Part shown: positions 15,136-21,305 of the stretch, one piece after another
Layout: each line of letters starts with the position of its first letter
Numbering within the stretch: position 1 is the stretch's first letter
Source of the DNA: DASYXW01 sp035934405
GTDB lineage: Bacteria; Acidobacteriota; Terriglobia; UBA7540
Direction: 5' to 3'
NCBI GenBank assembly: GCA_035934405.1
Contig: DASYXW010000019.1
Coordinates: forward strand, 1 to 21,678
Length of the DNA stretch: 21,678 nucleotides
Notes under the pieces: generated by a model
Told to the model about the DNA's origin: nothing
What the model saw: only the letters and a program-made list of their open reading frames with translations
Database searches by the model: none
Made by a program: the position numbers and the translations under genes

Positions 15136-15852
15136 ATGAGCGCCACGCCGTTTGAATCCGAACGCCAGGGTATGATCGAGCAGCAGCTCCGCCGCCGCGG
15201 CATCGTGGACGCGCGAGTGCTGGAGGCCATGCTGCGGGTTCCCCGGCACGAGTTTGTGCCGCGGGTTCATCTCGGCGCGGCTTATGACGACCGGCCGCTG
15301 CCCATCGGCGACGCGGAGACGATTTCGCAGCCCTACATGGTGGCCATCATGACCCAGGCGGCTCGCGTCGAGCCGGGTGACCGGGTGCTCGAAGTCGGGA
15401 CGGGGACGGGCTATCAGGCGGCGATTCTGGCGGAACTCGGAGCGAAGGTCTACACGGTGGAGCGCAATTTCCGCCTGGCGCAGGAGGCGCGCGCGCGCCT
15501 GGCGCGGCTCGGCTACACCGGCGTGGAGGTCATCTGGGGAGACGGGACGGAAGGTTATGCGGCGGCCGCGCCGTTCCAGGCCATCATCGTGACCGCCGCC
15601 TCTCCCAGAGTTCCTGATACGCTCGTCGATCAACTGGCGGAAGGCGGCAGGTTGCTGATTCCGGTGGGTGACCTTCAGCGGCAAGACCTGCTGCTGATTC
15701 TCAGGCACGAGGGCGGGATGATCACGCGTGTCCTCGATCCCTGCCAGTTCGTGCCTCTCGTCGGCCGGTACGGCTGGCAGGAAAACAGTCCAACAGTCAA
15801 AGAGTCGAAGGTTGAAAGTCGAAAGGACGAGACTTTGACTTTTGACCTTTAA
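15136..15852 (+). CDS. pcm: Protein-L-isoaspartate O-methyltransferase
   Basis: A 238-residue cytosolic repair enzyme that methylates L-isoaspartyl residues in aged proteins using S-adenosylmethionine. Residues 1-215 match the family: MIEQQLRRRGIVDARVLEAM at the start, the DDRPLPIGDAETISQPYMVA block, SAM motif I VLEVGTGTGYQAAIL, then VIWGDGTEGY, EGGRLLIPVGD and VPLVGRYGW at the normal end. The next 24 residues (SPTVKESKVESRKDETLTFD and flanks) are encoded by a word-repeat tract and have no counterpart in the family. ATG 15136 was chosen because it precedes the family's conserved start by a few residues; the frame is open upstream (for example ATG 15070), and no strong Shine-Dalgarno decides it. 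The gene lies just before a glycosyltransferase on the same strand. Confidence 0.9.
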   Translation: MSATPFESERQGMIEQQLRRRGIVDARVLEAMLRVPRHEFVPRVHLGAAYDDRPLPIGDAETISQPYMVAIMTQAARVEPGDRVLEVGTGTGYQAAILAELGAKVYTVERNFRLAQEARARLARLGYTGVEVIWGDGTEGYAAAAPFQAIIVTAASPRVPDTLVDQLAEGGRLLIPVGDLQRQDLLLILRHEGGMITRVLDPCQFVPLVGRYGWQENSPTVKESKVESRKDETLTFDL

Positions 15853-15887
15853 CTTTCGACTATCGACCTTTGACTTTCGACCCTTCT
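15789..15887. repeat. Facing word-repeat tract across the pcm stop and the glycosyltransferase start
   Basis: The left arm contains AGTCAAAG (15795-15802) and GTCGAAAG (15818-15825). The right arm has their inverses twice each: CTTTGACT at 15833-15840 and 15868-15875, and CTTTCGAC at 15853-15860 and 15874-15881. The tract supplies the pcm stop codon and ends directly before the next gene's ATG at 15888. Confidence 0.75.
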
Positions 15888-16673
15888 ATGCCCGATCTTC
15901 TTCTCACCATCGTCATTCCCGCTTACAACGAAGGCCTGAGAATCGGGAAGTCGCTCGACCAGATCCGGCAATACGTCGCTTCCAAGACATTTTCCTCCGA
16001 GGTCATCGTCGTGGATGACGGCTCAACCGACGCTACGCCGCAGTTGCTCGCCGAGATCGCGGCGGAATGGCCGTTGCTGCGCGTCGTGCGCAACCCGTGT
16101 AATCGCGGCAAGGGCGCGAGCGTCCGCCGCGGCGTGCTCGAAGCGCGGGGCAAGTATGTGCTGTTCACCGACGCCGACCTTTCGGCGCCCATCGAGCAGG
16201 CCGGCATGCTGATCGCGGCGCTCGAATCCACCGGCGCCGACGCTGCCGTCGGATCGCGCGCGCTGCAGCGCGAGCTGATCGGAGTGCATCAACCGCGCTT
16301 TCGCGAATACGCCGGCATGGGGTTCAACCTGCTGGTGCGCCTGTTCACCGGACTCCGGCTGCACGACACGCAATGCGGTTTGAAATTGTTTCGCCGCTCC
16401 ACGACCCGCTGGGCCTTTGAATGCCAGCGCGTGGAAGGGTTCGGGTTCGACCCGGAGATTTTGTTCCTGGTCAAACATCGCGGCGGCAGCGTGCTCGAGG
16501 TGCCGGTGCGCTGGAACGACGACCCGGCCACCAAGGTCCGCTTCCTGCGGGACTCGACGCGCATGTTCTGCGAGCTATTCCGCATCCGCTGGCGCGCCTG
16601 GAGGGGAAAGTACCCGACCGCGGCGTCGGGCCAGCCTGACCCATCACCTCCGGAGTGTCGAGTGGCGGATTAG
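15888..16673 (+). CDS. Family 2 glycosyltransferase, dolichyl/polyprenyl-phosphate glycosyltransferase-like
   Basis: A 261-residue GT-A fold enzyme that would transfer a sugar from a nucleotide donor to a lipid phosphate. Motifs in order are TIVIPAYNEG (7-16), VVDDGSTD (41-48), RGKGASVRRGVLEARGKY, the metal-binding FTDADLSAP with D95-x-D97, and DTQCGLKLFRR plus VEGFGFDPEILFL, a pattern typical of ALG5/DPM1-like enzymes. There are no membrane helices, so it would act at the cytoplasmic face of the membrane. The C-terminal 25 residues (after WRGKYP) are low-complexity. ATG 15888 gives the family-typical start MPDLLLTIVIPAYNEG. It has no Shine-Dalgarno, because the upstream bases belong to the word-repeat tract; an in-frame TTG at 15870 lies inside that tract. 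Confidence 0.88.
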   Translation: MPDLLLTIVIPAYNEGLRIGKSLDQIRQYVASKTFSSEVIVVDDGSTDATPQLLAEIAAEWPLLRVVRNPCNRGKGASVRRGVLEARGKYVLFTDADLSAPIEQAGMLIAALESTGADAAVGSRALQRELIGVHQPRFREYAGMGFNLLVRLFTGLRLHDTQCGLKLFRRSTTRWAFECQRVEGFGFDPEILFLVKHRGGSVLEVPVRWNDDPATKVRFLRDSTRMFCELFRIRWRAWRGKYPTAASGQPDPSPPECRVAD

Positions 16674-16748
16674 CTTGCTTCGGTGCATCACGGTTGGTAT
16701 GAATGACTCCAGTCTTGTGTAGCATTTGTGAAAGGAGGATTTTCCGTC

Positions 16749-17615
16749 ATGGGCGATTACAAGCATCCCGAAGTATTGGTGTCCACCGACTGGGTGTCCC
16801 AACACACCGACGACCCGAAGGTGCGGCTCGTGGAAGTGGACGTGGACACCAGTTCCTACGAGAAGGGACACATCAAGAACGCCGTCGCCTGGAACTGGAC
16901 GTCGCAGTTACAGGATAACGTCCGCCGCGATCTGCTGGGCCAGCGCCAGTTCGAGCAATTGCTCGCGAGTTCCGGCATCTCCAACGATACCACCGTGGTC
17001 GTCTACGGCGACAACAACAACTGGTTTGCCGCCTACGCCCTTTGGCAGCTCAAATACTTCGGCCACCAGGACGCGCGGCTGATGAACGGCGGCCGCAAGA
17101 AGTGGGAGCTCGAAAGCCGGCCGTTCACCACGGACACGCCTAAGTTTGTCGCGGCGAGCTACAAGGCCGTGGCGCCGGACGAATCGCTCCGGGCGCGGCG
17201 CGACCGGATTTTTCAGGTGCTCGACACCAAGAGCGCCTACCTGGTTGACGTCCGCTCGCCGGACGAGTTCACCGGCAAGGTGATCGCGCCCGCCGGCATG
17301 ACCGAGACGGCGCAGCGCGGCGGACACATTCCCGGTGCGGTCAGCATTACGTGGTCGAAGGCCGCGAACGACGACGGCACATTCAAGTCGTATGACGAGC
17401 TCGCCAGGCTCTACGAGTCGCAAGGCGTGCGGCCGGGCAAGGAAGCCATCGCCTACTGCCGCATCGGTGAGCGCAGTTCACACACCTGGTTCGTGCTGAA
17501 GTATCTGCTGGGGTTCGATCAGGTGCGCAACTACGACGGCAGTTGGACGGAGTGGGGCAATCTGGTGGACGCGCCCATCGAAAAGGGCGAGGCCGCAGTC
17601 GCCAGCCGGGCGTAA
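16749..17615 (+). CDS. Two-domain rhodanese, thiosulfate sulfurtransferase
   Basis: A 288-residue sulfurtransferase that moves sulfane sulfur, typically from thiosulfate, through a cysteine persulfide. The N-terminal rhodanese domain (about 8-125) lacks an active cysteine, with the structural motif VRLVEVDVDTSSYEKGHI and YGDNNNWFAAYALW. The C-terminal domain (about 150-280) has VDVRSPDEF, GHIPGAVSITW and the active loop CRIGERS beginning at C237, followed by HTWFVLKYLLG. CRIGERS matches the actinobacterial CysA2-type thiosulfate sulfurtransferases more closely than SseA. No signal peptide is seen, so it is cytosolic. ATG 16749 was chosen because AAAGGAGG (16731-16738) is 10 bases upstream; an in-frame GTG at 16728 lies before it. 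Neighbours do not show a dedicated sulfur pathway, although the MoeB-like enzyme is 2 kb away. Confidence 0.92.
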   Translation: MGDYKHPEVLVSTDWVSQHTDDPKVRLVEVDVDTSSYEKGHIKNAVAWNWTSQLQDNVRRDLLGQRQFEQLLASSGISNDTTVVVYGDNNNWFAAYALWQLKYFGHQDARLMNGGRKKWELESRPFTTDTPKFVAASYKAVAPDESLRARRDRIFQVLDTKSAYLVDVRSPDEFTGKVIAPAGMTETAQRGGHIPGAVSITWSKAANDDGTFKSYDELARLYESQGVRPGKEAIAYCRIGERSSHTWFVLKYLLGFDQVRNYDGSWTEWGNLVDAPIEKGEAAVASRA

Positions 17616-17632
17616 AGCAGGTCTCGCTGGGT

Positions 17633-17707
17633 GGCGCAGACTTCGCGCTTTCTGCGATGTCTGCGCCTGCAGTTCGCAGACCTGGCCAACCACGCCACGG
17701 GGTGGCG
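17633..17707. repeat. Hairpins between the convergent rhodanese and rsmD genes
   Basis: GGCGCAGAC (17633-17641) pairs with GTCTGCGCC (17659-17667), and CGCCAC (17693-17698) pairs with GTGGCG (17702-17707). The first belongs to the GGGTGGCGCA-type repeat family seen again near 21395-21630. Either could end transcription of the two convergent genes, but no T run is present. Confidence 0.6.
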
Positions 17708-17747
17708 AGCCCTGCGCTACCATCGCGACCGCCATTACCAAACGGCT

Positions 17748-18353
17748 TCAACGCCGGAGGTCCGCGCGATCTGCTGACGCTTCGACGATGGCGGGGCGAT
17801 TCGCCAGGCGATAGAACGAGAGTTGCGTGTCGCCGTGACGAAGCTCCCGGGAGCGATGCAGGTTGCCGTACGCATCCTCCAGGACCGTGTGGCGCGAATG
17901 CTCGGCGACCACGAGCGACGTCCCGAGCAGCAATCCGGAGCGGCCGAGTTGGCGCAGCGTGTGGTGATACTCGCGGTACTCGACGTAGGGCGGGTCGACG
18001 AAGACGAAGTCGAAGCGATCGCCCTCCCCGGCCAGGCGATCCAGCGCCTTCGAGACGGGCGACGAGATGACGTGGGCGCCGCCGTCCAGGTTGAGCGCGG
18101 CGAGATTGGCGCGGATGAGCAGAGCGGCAGGGCGGTGATGCTCAATGAAGACCACGTCGCGGGCGCCGCGGCTCAAGGCTTCGAGGCCCACGGCGCCGCT
18201 GCCGGCGTAAGCGTCAAGAAACGTGGAGTTGACGATGCCCGGTCCGAGCACGTCAAACAGGGTCTCACGCATCTGGTCGGAGGTGGGACGCAGGTGCGGA
18301 CCCTTCAGGGTCTTGAGGGTCAGGCCGCGGTATTTGCCGGAGATGATGCGCAT
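17748..18353 (-). CDS. rsmD: 16S rRNA (guanine(966)-N(2))-methyltransferase
   Basis: A 201-residue methyltransferase that modifies G966 of 16S rRNA in the assembled small subunit, using S-adenosylmethionine. Family blocks are RIISGKYRGLTLKT at the start, RPTSDQMRETLFDVL, SAM motif DAYAGSGAVGLEALSRGA (47-64), and the catalytic FVDPPY (D120-P-P-Y123). The size is normal. The start is ATG 18353, the family-typical MRIISG. Immediately upstream is a GC-rich word-repeat tract with no Shine-Dalgarno, and the frame stays open through that tract, so the native leader seems to have been displaced. The gene follows recG on the same strand (the pair recG-rsmD is common in bacteria), with a 221-base insert between them. 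The last 15 residues (IVEASADRADLRR) are variable. Confidence 0.92.
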   Translation of the reverse strand: MRIISGKYRGLTLKTLKGPHLRPTSDQMRETLFDVLGPGIVNSTFLDAYAGSGAVGLEALSRGARDVVFIEHHRPAALLIRANLAALNLDGGAHVISSPVSKALDRLAGEGDRFDFVFVDPPYVEYREYHHTLRQLGRSGLLLGTSLVVAEHSRHTVLEDAYGNLHRSRELRHGDTQLSFYRLANRPAIVEASADRADLRR

Positions 18354-18574
18354 AGGGGTCAGGGGCCGGGGGTCAGGGGCCAGGGGCTCGCGGGAACCCT
18401 TCAGTCGCCTTGTAGATTTCAATGGCCAGGCTTACGGCCTTCTGCCAGACCTCCAGTTCTTCGTAGCTCTTCACGTCGCCTCCCGAGCAAGGGCATACCG
18501 TTTGCACCGCAATCGCCTGACAAGTACGCGAGCCCTGAACCCTGGCCCCTGGCCCCCGACCCCTGGCCCCCGAT
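18354..18574. mobile_element. Candidate small element: facing word-repeat arms enclosing a four-helix-bundle gene remnant
   Basis: The left arm has two 13-base copies of GGGGTCAGGGGCC (18355-18367, 18369-18381). The right arm has two 14-base copies of CCCCTGGCCCCCGA (18546-18559, 18560-18573). The arms share vocabulary in opposite orientation, and their inner edges carry a perfect 9-base inverted repeat, GGGCTCGCG (18384-18392) and CGCGAGCCC (18527-18535). The element exactly fills the gap between the recG stop (18575) and the rsmD ATG (18353). No transposase is encoded, so mobility is inferred. Confidence 0.6.
18373..18474 (-). pseudogene. Truncated four-helix-bundle protein (23S rRNA intervening-sequence / S23 family) gene
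   Basis: A 33-codon remnant. Its first 28 residues (SYEELEVWQKAVSLAIEIYK then ATEGFP) match the N-terminus of the four-helix-bundle protein family (TIGR02436/PF05635), whose full members run about 115-130 residues and continue with a conserved SxxRRAAxSxxxNIAEG region that is missing here. The gene keeps its own GTG start (18474) and a good ribosome-binding site, GGGAGG about 5 bases upstream. After GFP the reading frame runs into the word-repeat arm and stops at 18373. The family is known from 23S rRNA intervening sequences and as scattered genomic copies; its function is unclear. The truncation falls at the inner edge of the left arm, suggesting an internal deletion of a once-complete unit. 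Confidence 0.78.
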
Positions 18575-20698
18575 TCAGGCGACGCTGGCCAGGCCGTAGC
18601 GCCGCGCCCAGGCGTTGCGCAGGTAACTGACGAACGCCTCAAACTCCTCCCGCGACTTCGGGCGCTCGATGAACTCCGCCGCTTCGCGCTTGGCCCACTC
18701 CAGGATTTCCTGGTCGCGAATCAGGTTGGCGATGCGGAAGGCCGGAATGCCGGACTGGCGCGTGCCGAAGAATTCGCCGGGGCCGCGGATTTTGAGATCC
18801 ATCTCGGCAATCTTGAAGCCGTCGGTGGTGGAGACCAGGGCGCGCAGGCGCTCCTCGGCCACTTCGCTGCGGCGGTCAGCGGCGAGCAGCAGGCAGTGCG
18901 ACTTGACGCTGCCGCGCCCGATGCGTCCGCGAAGCTGGTGCAGTTGCGCGAGGCCGAAGCGCTCGGGATGCTCGACGAGCATGACGGTGGAGTTGGGCAC
19001 GTCCACGCCGACCTCGACCACGGTGGTCGAGACGAGAATCTGCGCCACGTTTTCTTTGAAGGCCCGCATGACGCTTTCTTTCTCGTCGCTCGGAAGGCGC
19101 CCATGCAAGAGTCCGACGTTGAATTCGGGAAAAACGTTGCGCGCCAGGTGCTGGTGCATGTGGACCGCCGCCTGAACGTCGAGCTTTTCCGACTCTTCGA
19201 TGACCGGGTAGACCACGTAGGCCTGCTCGCCGCGCTTCACGCGGTCGCGGATGAACTCAAAGGCTTGCGCGCGCCGGCTCTCGTCGAGGAGCCGGGTTTC
19301 GATGGGCGAGCGGTGGGGCGGAAGCTCATCAATCACCGAAAAATCGAGATCGCCGTAAAGCGTGAGCGCCAGCGTGCGCGGGATGGGCGTGGCGGTCATC
19401 ACGAGCACGTCGGGCGGCAGTCCTTTGCGGATGAGCTGGTAGCGCTGCAGGACGCCGAAGCGATGTTGCTCGTCGACGATAACGAGGCCGAGGCGCGCGA
19501 ACTCGACGTCTTTCTGAATCAGGGCGTGCGTGCCGACGAGCAGTTGGACGCTGCCGGCGGCCGCGCGCTCTTTGATTTCCTTTTTCTCACGCGGCTTGCG
19601 CGCGCTCGAGAGCAATTCAACCTCGTAGCCGAGCGGCGCGAGAAGCTGCTTGATGTAAAGGTAGTGCTGCGTGGCCAGGATCTCGGTGGGCGCCATCAGC
19701 GCCACTTGGTATCCGTTCTCGATGGCCACGATGGCCGCCTGGACGGCCACGATGGTCTTGCCCGAGCCGACGTCGCCCTGCAGCAGGCGGTTCATGGGGC
19801 GCGGCGACATCATGTCGGTGACGATTTCCTTCAGCGCCCGCTTCTGCGCCGCGGTGGGATGGAACGGCAAAATCTTCTTGATGGCCTGGCGGGCGCTCGC
19901 GGTAACACGGAAGGGGATGCCTTCAACCGTCTTCGCCTTGCGCCGCTTCAGCAGGAGTCCGGCGCTGACGTTGAACAGCTCTTCAAAAATCAGGCGCACC
20001 TGGGCGGGCGCGCGAAAGTTCACGAGCGAATCGAGCGGTTGATCTTGATCCGGGAAATGCGTCAGCCGGAGCGACGTGGCACGGTCGAGCAACTTGTTTT
20101 TGAGCCGGACGGAGGGCGGCAACGGATCGGGGATGCGCCCGGCGAGCGCCGCGAAAGCGTTCCAAGTGAGGTGGCGCAGCACGCGCGAGGAGATGCGGGC
20201 GATCGCTTCGTAAATCGGAACCACGCGGCCCACTTCCAGCGATTCGCCGCTGTGGGCTTCGTCCTCCACGAGGATCTCAAACTGCGGCTGGATCATCTGC
20301 AGGTTGCCGGTGCCGTAGGGGTCGCGCTCGACCTTGCCGTAAAAGAAGACGCGCTGGCCCTCGCGGAAGACCCGGTTCTTTTCCAGATAGACGGCGTTGA
20401 ACCATTTGCAACGCAACATGCCGGAGGCGTCGCGCGCCGCGAGGTCGTAAATGTAGACGCCGCGCCGGGTGCGCATCAAACCGCAAGTGAGCACGACGGC
20501 CTCAACGGTGGTGGTCTGGCCGGGAACCAACTGGCGGATGGGCGTGAGCCGCGTGCGGTCTTCGTAGCGGAACGGCGTGTAGTAGAGGAGGTCTTCCACG
20601 GTGCGAATGGCGCGCGCGTCAAACATCCCGGCGCGCGCCGGGCCGACGCCTTTCAGATATTTCACTTCCGTCGAGAGCGTGAGATTCGATGCCGGCAT
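18575..20698 (-). CDS. recG: ATP-dependent DNA helicase RecG
   Basis: A 707-residue branch-migration helicase that remodels stalled forks and Holliday junctions. An N-terminal wedge region (VKYLKGVGPARAGMF at residues 13-27, then an OB-fold to about 165) binds branched DNA. The helicase core has motif I GDVGSGKT (308-315), motif Ia APTEILATQH, motif II DEQH (409-412) followed by RFG, motif III MTATPIPRTLALT, the GDLDFSVIDELPPHR segment, motif V VSTTVVEVGVDVPN and motif VI QLRGRIGRG. The C-terminus ends with the family's short helical tail. Size is normal. ATG 20698 is the only sensible start; a perfect TATAAT lies 12 bases upstream, so the transcript may be nearly leaderless. It heads the recG-rsmD transcription unit. 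Confidence 0.96.
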   Translation of the reverse strand: MPASNLTLSTEVKYLKGVGPARAGMFDARAIRTVEDLLYYTPFRYEDRTRLTPIRQLVPGQTTTVEAVVLTCGLMRTRRGVYIYDLAARDASGMLRCKWFNAVYLEKNRVFREGQRVFFYGKVERDPYGTGNLQMIQPQFEILVEDEAHSGESLEVGRVVPIYEAIARISSRVLRHLTWNAFAALAGRIPDPLPPSVRLKNKLLDRATSLRLTHFPDQDQPLDSLVNFRAPAQVRLIFEELFNVSAGLLLKRRKAKTVEGIPFRVTASARQAIKKILPFHPTAAQKRALKEIVTDMMSPRPMNRLLQGDVGSGKTIVAVQAAIVAIENGYQVALMAPTEILATQHYLYIKQLLAPLGYEVELLSSARKPREKKEIKERAAAGSVQLLVGTHALIQKDVEFARLGLVIVDEQHRFGVLQRYQLIRKGLPPDVLVMTATPIPRTLALTLYGDLDFSVIDELPPHRSPIETRLLDESRRAQAFEFIRDRVKRGEQAYVVYPVIEESEKLDVQAAVHMHQHLARNVFPEFNVGLLHGRLPSDEKESVMRAFKENVAQILVSTTVVEVGVDVPNSTVMLVEHPERFGLAQLHQLRGRIGRGSVKSHCLLLAADRRSEVAEERLRALVSTTDGFKIAEMDLKIRGPGEFFGTRQSGIPAFRIANLIRDQEILEWAKREAAEFIERPKSREEFEAFVSYLRNAWARRYGLASVA

Positions 20699-20710
20699 GT
20701 TCGAAGCTGC

Positions 20711-20716
20711 ATTATA
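20711..20716 (-). promoter_or_regulatory. recG: -10 box of recG
   Basis: A perfect TATAAT on the minus strand (20716-20711) is 12 bases from the recG ATG, so transcription would begin only about 5 bases before it. The corresponding -35 region (GGAAAC at 17-base spacing) is poor. Confidence 0.5.
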
Positions 20717-20794
20717 AGCGGAATGGCGGCGGGGTTTCCGTCACGACCACAGACCGGACCCAACATTCCTCTTCCCCCTCGCTGACTTTGGCGG

Positions 20795-21041
20795 TATACT
20801 AATACGCGAGCCGGTAATTCCTCAACCCCGCTTGGGGGGTCCGCTTGTGGACGTGAAGCCGCAGTCGCTCGAAGGAAGTGACTCGCAGTCGCAGATTCTT
20901 CGCTTCGTTGGTTCCGGTATTAGGGCGCTTGAAACTGGAAATGCCGGCTGGAAGCCGCGCTACCGTTCGCGCAGAATAACCATTTACCGGGCGATGCGAA
21001 TCGCCTCACAACAAAATCTCAGGAAAGAGCAAGGAGGCAAT
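20795..21041 (+). promoter_or_regulatory. Promoter and long, structured leader of the winged-helix gene
   Basis: TATACT (20795-20800) is a possible -10 box with no clear -35. The next 240 bases are non-coding as far as I can see, with short hairpins such as CCCC-GCTT-GGGG and GTCC-GCTTGT-GGAC near 20826-20852. A six-pair stem, GGCGAT/ATCGCC (20990-21005), is closed by a GCGA (GNRA) loop about 26 bases before the Shine-Dalgarno. The reading frame of the gene happens to stay open upstream to about 20832. With the recG promoter, this covers the 20699-21041 spacer. Confidence 0.35.
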
Positions 21042-21305
21042 ATGGCAGCAGCAACAGCAGCAGCTACAAAAGCAGCGCCGGCGGCGGCGCCGCCCAAACC
21101 AGCAGACGTGAAAAGCCAGGTGGGCATTACGGCGGGTCAGGTGTGGCAGGCGCTCGAGAGCGGCGGCCCGCAGACCGTGGCCGAGCTCAAGAAGAAACTC
21201 AACGGGTCAGGCGAGTTGGTGAACTTCGCGCTGGGATGGCTGGCGCGCGAGGACAAGATCGAGCTGGCGCCGGAAAAGCGCACGTTTCGCGTGACGCTTC
21301 GCTAG
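21042..21305 (+). CDS. Small winged-helix protein (DUF2582/PF10771-like)
   Basis: An 87-residue protein. An Ala/Pro/Lys-rich flexible N-terminus (residues 1-25) is followed by a compact winged-helix fold: VGITAGQVWQALESGGPQTV, then AELKKKLNGSGELVNFALGW and LAREDKIELAPEKRTFRVTL. This pattern fits the family of small winged-helix proteins annotated as DUF2582. Such proteins are thought to bind DNA or partner proteins, but no role is established. ATG 21042 has an excellent Shine-Dalgarno, AAGGAGG (21031-21037), 4 bases upstream. It is divergent from recG and preceded by a long leader. A repeat mosaic begins directly after the stop. Confidence 0.85.
   Translation: MAAATAAATKAAPAAAPPKPADVKSQVGITAGQVWQALESGGPQTVAELKKKLNGSGELVNFALGWLAREDKIELAPEKRTFRVTLR

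Noticed and set aside
18373..18474. Remnant as an Avd-type accessory protein of a diversity-generating retroelement
   Set aside because: Avd is also a four-helix bundle, but no reverse transcriptase, template repeat or variable repeat is visible in the window.
18896..20785. 629-codon open frame antisense to recG
   Set aside because: recG is intact with all helicase motifs; the antisense frame is a codon-bias artefact with no recognisable domain.
20800..21041. tRNA or known riboswitch in the winged-helix leader
   Set aside because: No T-loop GGTTCGAATCC-like motif, no cloverleaf and no recognised aptamer core.
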